Of a DNA stretch of 64,000 nt, positions 25,292 through 33,710 are shown piece by piece. Origin of the DNA: CAYNHF01 sp964397045. Its GTDB lineage: Bacteria > Actinomycetota > Acidimicrobiia > Spongiisociales > UBA5794. Made by a program: the position numbers and the translations under genes. The stretch lies in assembly GCA_964397045.1 (NCBI GenBank), contig CAYNHF010000053.1, positions 49,565 to 113,564 of the forward strand, written 5' to 3'. The number at the start of each line of letters is the position of its first letter. Positions within the stretch are counted from its first letter, which is position 1. The notes beneath the pieces are model-generated. The model searched no databases. It was given only the letters and a program-made list of their open reading frames with translations, and had not been told where the DNA came from.

Positions 25292-26134
25292 ATGACGACG
25301 ATTCTCGAATCCAGGACTCTGGCCCCGGCAGTCAAGTACCTCCGGGTCGAGGCTCCCAAGATCGCCAGGCGCTACCGACCCGGCCAGTTTGTGATCGTGC
25401 GCGCCACGTCAGAAGGTGAGCGCATCCCTTTGACGATCAGTGACGGAGACGACGGGTGGATTGCGCTCATCGTGCAGGCTGTCGGCCGGACTACGGGTCT
25501 GCTCTGCCTCCTCGAGGCTGGTGATGAGTTGCAGGATCTCGTTGGACCTCTCGGCATGCCGTCCGAGATCGAGCACTTCGGCACGGTGGTCGTCATCGGC
25601 GGCGGAGTGGGTTCCGCGATTGCCTATCCGACGGCTCGGGCGTTGGTGGCGGCGGACAACCGCGTGGTTACGATCCTCGGTGGTCGCACCCGCCAACACA
25701 TCATCCTCGAAGACGAAATGCGCGCCTGGGTCGATGAGGTGCACGTCACCACAGACGACGGTTCACATGGCACACCCGGGTTTGTCACAGACGTGCTGGC
25801 GCCGATGGTGACAGGATCGGACGTTCCGGACCGGGTACTCGCCATTGGACCGATCCCGATGATGCGGGCCGTCGCCGAAATCACCCGGCCCCTGGCCATT
25901 CCAACGATCGTGAGCCTGAATCCGATCATGGTCGATGGCACGGGGATGTGCGGCGGCTGCAGAGTGCGGGTAGCCGGTCAGACCCGATTTGCGTGCGTCG
26001 ACGGTCCTGAGTTCGATGCCCATCTGGTCGATTTCGACATCCTGGCGCGTCGCAACCGCTCGTACGCGGAGTTCGAAACGGCCAGGAAGGACGAACTCGT
26101 TCGGCTCACGGGCATCGAGCTGGGTGGCGGCTGA
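25292..26134 (+). CDS. NfnA/SudB-like ferredoxin-NADP reductase subunit
   Basis: 280 residues. FAD-binding beta-barrel (RYRPGQFVIVRATSEGERIPLTISD), NAD-binding domain (VVVIGGGVGSAIAYPTARAL), and a C-terminal 2Fe-2S site MCGGCRVRVAGQTRFACVDG (C-x2-C plus later Cys). This is the layout of the small subunit of NADH-dependent ferredoxin:NADP oxidoreductase, also called sulfide dehydrogenase beta. The stop overlaps the next start (TGATG), pairing it with the large subunit. Confidence 0.9.
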   Translation: MTTILESRTLAPAVKYLRVEAPKIARRYRPGQFVIVRATSEGERIPLTISDGDDGWIALIVQAVGRTTGLLCLLEAGDELQDLVGPLGMPSEIEHFGTVVVIGGGVGSAIAYPTARALVAADNRVVTILGGRTRQHIILEDEMRAWVDEVHVTTDDGSHGTPGFVTDVLAPMVTGSDVPDRVLAIGPIPMMRAVAEITRPLAIPTIVSLNPIMVDGTGMCGGCRVRVAGQTRFACVDGPEFDAHLVDFDILARRNRSYAEFETARKDELVRLTGIELGGG

Positions 26135-27603
26135 TGACGGAACGGACTCGCAGGGAGCGAATGCGGCTTCCCCGGCAGAAGCCTGCTGAGCAGGATGCTG
26201 CCGTCCGGTCCGGAACCTTCACCGAGGTCAACCTGGGTTTTACTCCGCAGCAGGCGATGCTCGAGGCGGAACGGTGCATCGAGTGCAAACGGGCTCCATG
26301 CGTGGCGGGCTGCCCGGTCGGGATTCAGATCCACGAATTCGTTCCCAGGGTCGCCGCGGGAGATTTCTCAGCAGCCGCGGCCATCATCGAGCGAGACAAC
26401 CTGCTGCCCGCGATCTGCGGACGGGTGTGTCCGCAGGAAACCCAATGCGAGGGGGTGTGTGTACTCGCCCGCAAGTACACCCCAGTGGCGATCGGCAATC
26501 TGGAGCGGTTCGTCGCGGACTGGCAGCACACCCAGCCGCAGGCAACGGCCCAGTCGCGGACTGCCCAGACGGGCAAGCGGGTCGCGGTGGTGGGCAGTGG
26601 CCCCGCCGGGCTGGCGTGTGCGGCGGATCTGGCTCGCCTCGGGCATGGAGTGACGGTCTTCGAAGCGCTGCATGAGCTCGGCGGGGTGCTCTCGTACGGG
26701 ATACCGGACTATCGACTGCCGCGTGAGGTGCTCCAGCGTGAGCTCGATGGGCTGGCGAGCCGGGGCGTGTCGTTCGTGACCAACGCCGTCGTCGGCATGA
26801 CAGATACGGTTGATCAGTTGCTCGAAGAGGAGGGCTTTGATGCCGTCTTCCTCGGAGTGGGTGCCGGGCTGCCGAGGTTCCTCGGGATCGAAGGCGAGGA
26901 CCTCGTCGGCGTCTACAGCGCCAACGAGTTTCTCACCAGAGTCAACTTGATGCAAGCCCATCGCAGCAACGCCGAGACACCCGTGTTCGATGTAGTGGGG
27001 CAGCGGGTGGCCGTCTTCGGTGGCGGCAATACCGCCATGGACGCCGTCCGTACCGGGCTCAGGTTGGGGGCTGCCGAATCGATCGTCATGTACCGGCGGA
27101 CCGAATCAGAGATGCCGGCGCGGCGCGAGGAGATCGAGCATGCCCATCAAGAGGGAGTGCGGTTCCAGACGTTGGTCACACCGGTCGAACTGCTGGGAGA
27201 AGACGGGGGCCGCTTGACGGCAGTGCGCCTGCAGCGGATGGAGCTGGGCGAGCCAGGTCCTGATGGGCGACCGAGACCGGTGCCGATCCCGGGCAGTGAG
27301 TTCGAGGAGGAGGTGTCGGTGGTGATCATCGCGGTGGGCAACAGCCCGAACCCGTTGATCGGCAAGACCACTCCGGACATCGCACATGATCGGCGAGGCA
27401 CCATTGTGGTGGATCCGGGATCCGGAAGAACCACCAAACTTGGTGTGTTCGCCGGCGGCGACATCGCCACCGGAGGCGCCACCGTGATTCTTGCGATGGG
27501 AGCAGGGAGAAGCGCTGCGAACGCGATCGACGAGTACCTGCGCAGCGGTACCTGGGAGCCGCCTGACGTCGGATCCCCCCGAGGCGCTCCAGAACCGACA
27601 TGA
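26134..27603 (+). CDS. NfnB/GltD-like NADPH flavoprotein subunit
   Basis: 489 residues. N-terminal double Fe-S domain (RCIECKRAPCVAGCPVGI, GRVCPQETQCEGVC), FAD site VAVVGSGPAGLACAADLARLG (~150-170), second nucleotide site VAVFGGGNTAMDAVRTG. Partner of the subunit before it; together they resemble NfnAB/SudBA, which in anaerobes link NADPH, NADH and ferredoxin by electron bifurcation. Without ferredoxin genes nearby, glutamate-synthase or sulfide-linked roles also remain open. Overlaps amrS by ATGA. Confidence 0.9.
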   Translation: MTERTRRERMRLPRQKPAEQDAAVRSGTFTEVNLGFTPQQAMLEAERCIECKRAPCVAGCPVGIQIHEFVPRVAAGDFSAAAAIIERDNLLPAICGRVCPQETQCEGVCVLARKYTPVAIGNLERFVADWQHTQPQATAQSRTAQTGKRVAVVGSGPAGLACAADLARLGHGVTVFEALHELGGVLSYGIPDYRLPREVLQRELDGLASRGVSFVTNAVVGMTDTVDQLLEEEGFDAVFLGVGAGLPRFLGIEGEDLVGVYSANEFLTRVNLMQAHRSNAETPVFDVVGQRVAVFGGGNTAMDAVRTGLRLGAAESIVMYRRTESEMPARREEIEHAHQEGVRFQTLVTPVELLGEDGGRLTAVRLQRMELGEPGPDGRPRPVPIPGSEFEEEVSVVIIAVGNSPNPLIGKTTPDIAHDRRGTIVVDPGSGRTTKLGVFAGGDIATGGATVILAMGAGRSAANAIDEYLRSGTWEPPDVGSPRGAPEPT

Positions 27604-28745
27604 ACGCCGCAGCCAGCTCTCCTGCCCCACCGGAGTCCGTCGTAGCGACCCGCTACTGGCATGAGCTTGCAGACGGACGTATCCAATGCGACCTGTGCCC
27701 TCGCGCCTGCAAGCTGAAGGAGGGCAAACGAGGGCTCTGTTTCGTTCGGGCCCGCGACGAGAACCAGATCGTGCTGACGACCTACGGTCGGGCGAGTGGA
27801 TTCTGTGTCGATCCAATCGAGAAGAAGCCGCTGAACCATTTCCTGCCGGGTACGGCCGTGCTCTCCTTCGGGACCGCGGGCTGCAATCTGGCTTGCCGTT
27901 TCTGCCAGAACTGGGATATTTCGAAGTCGCGCGAATACGACACGCTTGCCGATAGTGCTTGGCCAGAGCAGATCGCGGCTCGGGCAGTGGACCTGGGCTG
28001 CAGGAGCGTCGCATTCACCTACAACGACCCCGTCATCTTCCACGAGTACGCAGTCGACGTGAGCAGGTCATGTCGCGCGGCGGACGTAAAGACGGTTGCC
28101 GTCACCGCCGGCTACGTCATGCCGGAACCGCGCGCCGAGTTCTACCAGCACATCGATGCAGCCAATGTCGACCTGAAGGGCTTCACAGAAGACTTCTACC
28201 GAAGAACCTGCCTCGGCCGACTCGAACCCGTACTCGAGACATTGGAGTACCTCTACCACGAGACCGGGGTGTGGCTCGAGATCACGACGCTGCTGATCCC
28301 CGGCATGAACGACAGTTCAGGGGAGCTCGACCAACTCACTGCCTGGGTCGCAGATCGGCTTGCCCCGGACGTGCCGCTTCACTTCACGGCGTTCCATCCG
28401 GATTTCAAGCTGCTTGATCGTCGCCCCACACCGCCGGAGACGCTCGTGCGAGCGCGGCGCATCGGCATCGAGAATGGCCTGCGCTTTGTCTATACCGGGA
28501 ACGTGCACGATTTGGCAGGCCAAAGCACCTTTTGCCACGGCTGTGGACGGCTGGTGATCGAGCGAGACTGGTACCAGCTGGGCCGGTGGGGGCTCGACGA
28601 TGATGGCAGATGCCTGGAGTGTGGGGAACCCTGTCCGGGGGTCTTCGACGCCGCGGGCCCAGGGAGCTGGGGACGTCGGCGTGAGCTGGTCCGCTTCACG
28701 CCCGGCCGGAGTCAGCAGACCGGGCCGATCACGAACGCGCCGTAG
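27600..28745 (+). CDS. amrS: AmmeMemoRadiSam system radical SAM enzyme
   Basis: 381 residues. N-terminal Cys region CDLCPRACKLKEGKRGLCFVR, radical SAM motif GCNLACRFCQNW (C-x3-C-x2-C), the family segment FTYNDPVIFHEY, and a C-terminal zinc-ribbon-like CHGCGRLVIERDWYQ...CLECGEPCPG. AmrS works with Memo and AMMECR1 proteins in a conserved but chemically undefined system. Memo is next door on the other strand; no AMMECR1 gene is seen in the window. Its 3' end overlaps memo by 34 bases, tail to tail. Confidence 0.93.
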   Translation: MNAAASSPAPPESVVATRYWHELADGRIQCDLCPRACKLKEGKRGLCFVRARDENQIVLTTYGRASGFCVDPIEKKPLNHFLPGTAVLSFGTAGCNLACRFCQNWDISKSREYDTLADSAWPEQIAARAVDLGCRSVAFTYNDPVIFHEYAVDVSRSCRAADVKTVAVTAGYVMPEPRAEFYQHIDAANVDLKGFTEDFYRRTCLGRLEPVLETLEYLYHETGVWLEITTLLIPGMNDSSGELDQLTAWVADRLAPDVPLHFTAFHPDFKLLDRRPTPPETLVRARRIGIENGLRFVYTGNVHDLAGQSTFCHGCGRLVIERDWYQLGRWGLDDDGRCLECGEPCPGVFDAAGPGSWGRRRELVRFTPGRSQQTGPITNAP

Positions 28746-29512
28746 CCGACGACCCGTTCCCGTCCGCCCACGGTGTCCGCGGAGTTCCGCATGTCGAGCA
28801 ATCGGCAACCCCAGCTCAGCCGCTGCGCAACGAGCAGTGCAGCCTGGATCGCCGTGCAGCCACAAGCGTCACTCGAGCGGAGCGCTTCAGGATGCAGGGT
28901 GGTGATCAGGTCTCCGGTTCGGCTGTCCCTGCGCTGCGCAGTGGTGGAGTCGAGAAAGTGGGAGAGGTCCGAGCTGATCACGGCAGAGACTGCCGGAACC
29001 TCGAGCAGGTCACCCAGTACATCCGCCACATCCTCCGGTTCGGTTGTTCCGGTCACGAGTGGTACCACCGAGATGTCGCCTTCCGTCACCTGGAGGAAGG
29101 GAAGCTGCACCTCGAGGCTGTGCTCTCGTGCGTGGGCGGCATCATCCGAGCCGACTATCGCGTGCGCCGCGGCTACGCCGGAGAGCTCGGCGTCTACCGC
29201 TAGCTGTCCCAGCGGTGTTTCCAATGCACGAGCGGTGACGGTGGCCAGTCCGTGAAAGCCCACGAAGTGCGATGGGCCCAGCAGAAGGACCCTGGGGGCC
29301 GAGGCGAGGCGTTTGGCGAGTGCTTGGTACGCATGTGCGGCGACCGGGCCTGAGTAGACATAGCCGGCATGGGGAGCGATAACCATCCGTGGCTCGAGAT
29401 CGAGATCCCGACGCGGAGTCGCCGCGAGCAGGGTTTCGACGTTGGTCCGTAGTCCGACTGGATCGGACGGGTAGAAGGTGCCGGCAACCGCGGCGGGTCG
29501 AACCAAATCCAT
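28712..29512 (-). CDS. amrB: AmmeMemoRadiSam system protein B (MEMO1 family)
   Basis: 266 residues from ATG 29512; a GTG at 29521 is possible. The Memo fold is plain: RPAAVAGTFYPSDP start, MVIAPHAGYVYSGPVAAHAY, LLGPSHFVGFHGLA, REHSLEVQLPFLQ and ISSDLSHFLD, with the His residues that line the metal-like site of extradiol-dioxygenase relatives. Ends VGYGAFVIGPVC. Convergent with amrS. Confidence 0.93.
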   Translation of the reverse strand: MDLVRPAAVAGTFYPSDPVGLRTNVETLLAATPRRDLDLEPRMVIAPHAGYVYSGPVAAHAYQALAKRLASAPRVLLLGPSHFVGFHGLATVTARALETPLGQLAVDAELSGVAAAHAIVGSDDAAHAREHSLEVQLPFLQVTEGDISVVPLVTGTTEPEDVADVLGDLLEVPAVSAVISSDLSHFLDSTTAQRRDSRTGDLITTLHPEALRSSDACGCTAIQAALLVAQRLSWGCRLLDMRNSADTVGGRERVVGYGAFVIGPVC

Positions 29513-29572
29513 GTGGATCACGGTATCGGTTGAGCGCGGTGCCGGGCAGCCCTCCTTCGTCCCGTCTCGAAT

Positions 29573-29589
29573 GGTCTTGTGCCCCTAGT
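29573..29589 (+). promoter_or_regulatory. NarL/DosR-like dyad, site D
   Basis: GGTC-TTGT-GCCC followed by CTAGT, 73 bases before the ATG of a small membrane protein, a spacing close to sites A and E. Confidence 0.55.
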
Positions 29590-29662
29590 GAGGTTGGAGG
29601 TGACCGTTGATGATGGGGCCACCCGGACTACAGAACGAGCACCAGGCAGGAGGTCAAACGAT

Positions 29663-29899
29663 ATGGCACGTAAGAGCCTCGTATGGGTCGACGTCGGGAT
29701 GGCCGTGGCCATCGGTGGCTTCATCGCGATCGTCGTCTTCTTCCGCACTGAAGACGTCTTCGTTCCGCTCATGGCCGGCTACATGGCGGCAATCGTCATC
29801 TGGGCTGTTGTTGCTGAGCGAGCCGCGATGAGGGCCGAGGCGACGCCGGCAGTCACTAGTGCCCGCACCGCTACGCCGAAGGCACCACTGCCGCACTGA
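29663..29899 (+). CDS. Small two-helix membrane protein
   Basis: 78 residues from ATG 29663 behind CAGGAGGTC. MARKSLVWVDVG, TM ~10-27, TM ~33-52 (FVPLMAGYMAAIVIWAVV), then an Ala/Thr-rich tail. No family recognised. Dyad site D lies upstream, as for the membrane protein at 51384. Confidence 0.75.
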   Translation: MARKSLVWVDVGMAVAIGGFIAIVVFFRTEDVFVPLMAGYMAAIVIWAVVAERAAMRAEATPAVTSARTATPKAPLPH

Positions 29900-30010
29900 C
29901 GAGTGACCACTGGGTGACTGTGATTGCCGGCAGGACTGGGGACGAAGTTTCCAAGATCGCGGGGGCCTCGACATCGGCTGGGACAAAAGTGGGGACACGG
30001 CCCCGCTCCG

Positions 30011-30145
30011 CTAGTCGATGATCATGAAGGCAAGCGGGACGACAACGAGGAGACCCAGGAACAGCCCGGCCGCGAAACCGGCCAGCAGATACTTCCGGTT
30101 GGAAGAGGCAGTCTCGGCAGTCTTCTGATCTTGATCGGTCGTCAT
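30011..30145 (-). CDS. Small single-helix membrane protein (44 residues)
   Basis: ATG 30145 to TAG 30011. MTTDQDQKTAETASSNRKYL, then one strong TM helix (LLAGFAAGLFLGLLVVVPLAFMIID). Its charge layout (basic residues before the helix) and clean helix look like a real protein, although no good ribosome site is visible. Divergent from the cytochrome c gene at 30241. Confidence 0.55.
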   Translation of the reverse strand: MTTDQDQKTAETASSNRKYLLAGFAAGLFLGLLVVVPLAFMIID

Positions 30146-30240
30146 GATGGTGTCACATCATACCGATTGCTGGGTGGCGCGTCGGGATGGCCGCCGTCCA
30201 TTTCGCGGGATTCTGCTGGTGAGAGATAACATGCCGCGAG

Positions 30241-30726
30241 ATGACCGACTCGAATCTTCCCACATCGTCCGACCCGCGATGGGATGGCTTCGCTCTTGGA
30301 GCCGCAGTGGGGGCGACTACGACGCTGCTGCTCTTCGCCCTCGTGCTCGTCGTTGGCTGGGACCAGCTCACGGATGCGGCGGCAGATGATTCTGGTGCCG
30401 TCGCCAGCGCTCCTTCCACAAGTCTGGCCGTCATTGCTCCTCCTCAGGGAGCTGAGCTTGCTCAGGTCGCCGGCTGTATCGCCTGCCACAGCGTGGACGG
30501 CGGCGAACTCATCGGACCGACGTGGCTCGGCACCGCGGGCTCTGAGCGACCAATCGAGGGTGGCGGCTCGGTGCTGGCCGATCGCGCCTATCTCCGCGAG
30601 TCGATTGTCGACCCCGGCGCCGTCATCGTTGCGGGATTCCCGGACGTGATGGTGAAGACGTTTGCCGACATATTGTCCGATGCGGAAATCGATGCGCTGA
30701 TCGACTACATCGAGTCGCTCGGCTGA
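30241..30726 (+). CDS. Membrane-anchored monoheme cytochrome c
   Basis: 161 residues. N-terminal TM (~17-38), linker, then a short class I cytochrome c domain: GCIACHSVDGGELIGPTWLG (C-x2-C-H) and a distal Met in FPDVMVKTF. Ends with DAEIDALIDYIESLG, the typical last helix. It resembles the cytochrome c tail of CuA/oxidase subunits and could carry electrons from the bc-type complex. Stands alone here. Confidence 0.88.
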   Translation: MTDSNLPTSSDPRWDGFALGAAVGATTTLLLFALVLVVGWDQLTDAAADDSGAVASAPSTSLAVIAPPQGAELAQVAGCIACHSVDGGELIGPTWLGTAGSERPIEGGGSVLADRAYLRESIVDPGAVIVAGFPDVMVKTFADILSDAEIDALIDYIESLG

Positions 30727-30740
30727 GTCCCGAACACCCC

Positions 30741-30908
30741 TCAGGGCTGGAAGATCACCACGTTCACATAGCCTGCGTTCAATGCCAACAGGGTTGCGTC
30801 TGTGATCAAACCGCCTGTCTCGACCTTTGTCGCCACCTGGGTCTCCTCTCCCCGGTCGTTTCGGGACCAACCGTAGACCGGGCGAACGACGACCCGCCGT
30901 GGACGCAC
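30741..30908 (-). CDS. Possible small protein (55 residues)
   Basis: GTG 30908 to TGA 30741, just downstream of the PfkB kinase on the same strand. It reads MRPRRVVVRPVYGWSRNDRG, later TGGLITDATLLALNAGYVNV, ending VIFQP. The high-GC third-position pattern and sensible composition suggest coding, but no ribosome site is near and no family is recognised. Confidence 0.35.
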   Translation of the reverse strand: MRPRRVVVRPVYGWSRNDRGEETQVATKVETGGLITDATLLALNAGYVNVVIFQP

Positions 30909-30927
30909 TGGATCGGGGCGTGTCCCT

Positions 30928-31863
30928 CTACTCCCCGAGGAGCGCCGCGGCTTCGGCGTGCGTCGGCGTGGCGCGTGCTCCCGGCTGGCTGATGGTCAGC
31001 GCCGCAACCGCGTTGCCCCAGCGCAGCGCCTCGGTCACCGATGCACTCTGCATCCGGCCGGCGATGAACCCGGCGTTGAACGCGTCCCCGGCGCCGAGGG
31101 TGTTCACCACAGGAACATCGAACCCCGGTGTCGCCACCACCCCCGCTACCGAAGACGCCACCGCACCATCAGCGCCGAGCCGGGCGATCACCAGTCGCCG
31201 GCTGCCGGCAAGCGATGTCGCAGCCTCGACCGGATCGTCGATTCCTGCCAGTGTCGCGATCTCGTCGGAGGCGGCTCCCATCACGATGTCTGACCTCTCG
31301 ACGGCTGACTCCACCACCGCCCGAAACCCACCATCCCATCCCCAGTTCTCGAGTCGCAGGTTCAGATCGAACGAAACCGGGATTGCTCTGGCTCTGGCCT
31401 CGTCCATGGCGGCCAACAGCGCCTCCCGCGACGGTGACACCCGCAGGCAGATGCCCGACACATGCAGCCAGGATGCGCCTTCGACCGCCGCCACCGCCCT
31501 TTCGGGTGGCAACGCGCCTTGAGCTCCTCCGCTTGGGGGCCACACGTAGATCAGGCGGTCACCGTCCGGCTGTACGACCGCAATCACCGTCACCGTTGGC
31601 GCCTCGCTGGTGTGTTGCACCGCAGTCGTGTCGACCCCGGCTTCCGTCAGGCTGTCGACGGCGAATCTGCCGTACAGGTCGTCGCCTACCGCGCCCACAA
31701 ACGCACAGTTCACGCCAAGTCGTGAAAGGGCGGCAGCGGTGTTGGCTGCGGTGCCTCCTCCGAATAGGAGGGGGTCGGGGTTGGCGTGGTCGCCAGCCCC
31801 GATTGCGTCCGGCAGACGGATCTCGAGATCGACGTTGACGTCGCCCACCACGAGGACCGTCAC
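30928..31863 (-). CDS. PfkB-family carbohydrate kinase
   Basis: 311 residues from GTG 31863. Ribokinase fold: VVGDVNVDLEIRLPD start, FGGGTAANTAAALSRLG (substrate-site GG), and the catalytic/anion-hole motif NTLGAGDAFNAGFIAG near the C-terminus. Substrate cannot be read from sequence; a sugar or nucleoside is usual. GTGA overlap with the TrpF-like gene upstream implies a joint pathway. Confidence 0.9.
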   Translation of the reverse strand: MTVLVVGDVNVDLEIRLPDAIGAGDHANPDPLLFGGGTAANTAAALSRLGVNCAFVGAVGDDLYGRFAVDSLTEAGVDTTAVQHTSEAPTVTVIAVVQPDGDRLIYVWPPSGGAQGALPPERAVAAVEGASWLHVSGICLRVSPSREALLAAMDEARARAIPVSFDLNLRLENWGWDGGFRAVVESAVERSDIVMGAASDEIATLAGIDDPVEAATSLAGSRRLVIARLGADGAVASSVAGVVATPGFDVPVVNTLGAGDAFNAGFIAGRMQSASVTEALRWGNAVAALTISQPGARATPTHAEAAALLGE

Positions 31864-32534
31864 GGGAGTGCCACGTCCCTCGCGGCAGCCACGAACCGTT
31901 GTACCGCATCGAGGTCCTTGCGGAACCCACCCGTCGCGAGCGGCCGGTTGGTGTGAGTGAGCGAATCAACTCCCCAAGGCTGGACCAACGAAATCGCGTC
32001 CGCAACGTTGTCCGGTGACAATCCGCCGGCCAGGATCACGGGCACCCCGACCGCGGCAACGATGGCGGCGCTCACCTCCCAATCGTGGATGGCTCCGGCT
32101 GCACCCACCCCCGGAATGGCGGGGTCGACGGAATCGAGGAGAAGGAAGTCGACCGCGGTCTCGTAGGACCGGGCGACTTCGATGGACTCTGGTCCCGTGA
32201 CGGCAATGGCCTGCATCACAGCCACGTCTGGTAGGCGCTTCCGCAGCTCGGTGACGGCCGTGGCTCCAAGAACCCCCGGGGGACCGCACAGGTGGAGAAT
32301 CTCCGGCTGAACGGTGCGCACCATCTCTTCGATGACGGTGAGGTCAGTCTCGATGCTGAGTGCCACCGAAGTGGCAACCCTCCGCATCGCCGCACAGATG
32401 TCGGCGGCGACGGCGGGGTCGACTTCGCCCGGTAAGCCGCGGTTTGCCGGCGTTACGCCGATGTGATCGACGCCGAGCCCTGCAACGCGCTCGGCTTCGG
32501 CGACCGCTTGCATGGTGTAGATCTGGATTCGCAT
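31860..32534 (-). CDS. TrpF-like TIM-barrel protein lacking the catalytic Cys
   Basis: 224 residues. PRAI-type barrel: GVDHIGVTPAN, FLLLDSVDP (position of the acid Asp) and the phosphate loop VILAGGLSPDNVADAI. True TrpF starts with a K-I-C-G motif whose Cys is the general base; here the strand reads MRIQIYTMQ, without Cys. No other trp gene is near; its partner is a PfkB kinase. So it probably acts on another phosphorylated sugar. First gene of the pair. Confidence 0.8.
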   Translation of the reverse strand: MRIQIYTMQAVAEAERVAGLGVDHIGVTPANRGLPGEVDPAVAADICAAMRRVATSVALSIETDLTVIEEMVRTVQPEILHLCGPPGVLGATAVTELRKRLPDVAVMQAIAVTGPESIEVARSYETAVDFLLLDSVDPAIPGVGAAGAIHDWEVSAAIVAAVGVPVILAGGLSPDNVADAISLVQPWGVDSLTHTNRPLATGGFRKDLDAVQRFVAAARDVALP

Positions 32535-32579
32535 CTGTCCCCAATCCGGAACGATGCTACCGACGCTAACCCGCGAGCC

Positions 32580-33083
32580 TCATCCGGCGGCCGGACTCGT
32601 TACCGAAGCGCGACGCACGACCGCAACGATGAACTTCACGGTCTCGACCACCATCCCGATCGTGATGCCGATCATCATGAGGATCAGGATCGCCCTCGTC
32701 AGCGTTTCCCATCCGGATTCGTAGGCCGTGAAGTCGAACGGGAAGACCTGGAACACGCGCACCGTCACGAACAGTGAAATGCCGGCCAGAACGGCCTGGG
32801 TGAGCGACTTGAACCAGTCAACGTCGAAGGCCATGTAGACGAGATTGACCACCATCGATGCGATGAGTGAGAAGCTGACAAGGGGCAGTACGTCGTTCCA
32901 CGCCTCCGTGAGCCATGGGAACCAGTCCCATTCGAGGAGGTTGTTGGCCACGAACAGCATCAGGCCGTTTACTGCAATGGCGATGCCGTATCCGACACGT
33001 TTGCCGGCACTCGAGTGATGCCGTTTCGCAACCGTCGTTCCGGGGGTGGTGGGTGGGGCAGTGCCGGGGCTTTCCTGGGTCAT
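32580..33083 (-). CDS. Four-helix membrane protein, unknown
   Basis: 167 residues. Pro/Thr-rich cytoplasmic N-terminus, then about four TM helices (GYGIAIAVNGLMLFVANNLL, LVSFSLIASMVVNLVYMAF, LTQAVLAGISLFVTVRVF, AILILMMIGITIGMVVETV). Trp-rich loop EWDWFPWLTEAW. No family recognised. Divergent from 33226. Confidence 0.75.
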   Translation of the reverse strand: MTQESPGTAPPTTPGTTVAKRHHSSAGKRVGYGIAIAVNGLMLFVANNLLEWDWFPWLTEAWNDVLPLVSFSLIASMVVNLVYMAFDVDWFKSLTQAVLAGISLFVTVRVFQVFPFDFTAYESGWETLTRAILILMMIGITIGMVVETVKFIVAVVRRASVTSPAAG

Positions 33084-33225
33084 GCCCCGACCGTGGCACG
33101 TTCCCTCTCACCCAGTCCAGAGTCCAACGTCACGACCTGGGAGCCAGGTTATTGACGCGCGTCCTGACGATGTCGGGAGCCCCGCCGGGTACCCTCGCTG
33201 CCGACACGACGGAGGCAGCACCTAC

Positions 33226-33684
33226 ATGGAACCGGGACCAATCGAGCAATCCAGGGACATCACCATCACGCGCAACCAGTGGCGGTTCGTCGACTTCATG
33301 GCGGACGTCCTCGTATACACGACCGTCCTCAACCTCTTCGTCGAGTACAACGATGCGATCATCATCGACTCGTTCACCATCTCGATCTTCACCGCAGTGC
33401 TGCTCAAGTTGCTGCTCGACGTGCTCGTCGGCTTCGAACACCGGGTACGAGCCTGGTTCAAGGCACGCGAAGGCACGTTCTATCGCATTGCGGGGCCGGT
33501 CACCGTCTTCGCCATCCTCTTCACGTCGAAGTTACTCATCCTCGAGATCGTGAACATCGTGTTCGGCGATCACGTCGAACTCGGCCACTTCCTCGATGTG
33601 GTCGTACTCATCATCACGATGATGGTGGCGCGGCGGCTGGTGGGCGTGATCTACTCGCGCCTTGGTGCACCGCGGGAGGCCTAG
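33226..33684 (+). CDS. Membrane protein, unknown
   Basis: 152 residues from ATG 33226, ten bases after GGAGG. Begins MEPGPIEQSRDITITRNQWR, then about four hydrophobic segments with a basic loop (FEHRVRAWFKAREGTFYR). No family recognised. It and its divergent neighbour are similar in size and helix count but not clearly homologous. Confidence 0.75.
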   Translation: MEPGPIEQSRDITITRNQWRFVDFMADVLVYTTVLNLFVEYNDAIIIDSFTISIFTAVLLKLLLDVLVGFEHRVRAWFKAREGTFYRIAGPVTVFAILFTSKLLILEIVNIVFGDHVELGHFLDVVVLIITMMVARRLVGVIYSRLGAPREA

Positions 33685-33710
33685 CCTCGAGGGAGCCGGC
33701 ATCAGCTGCG

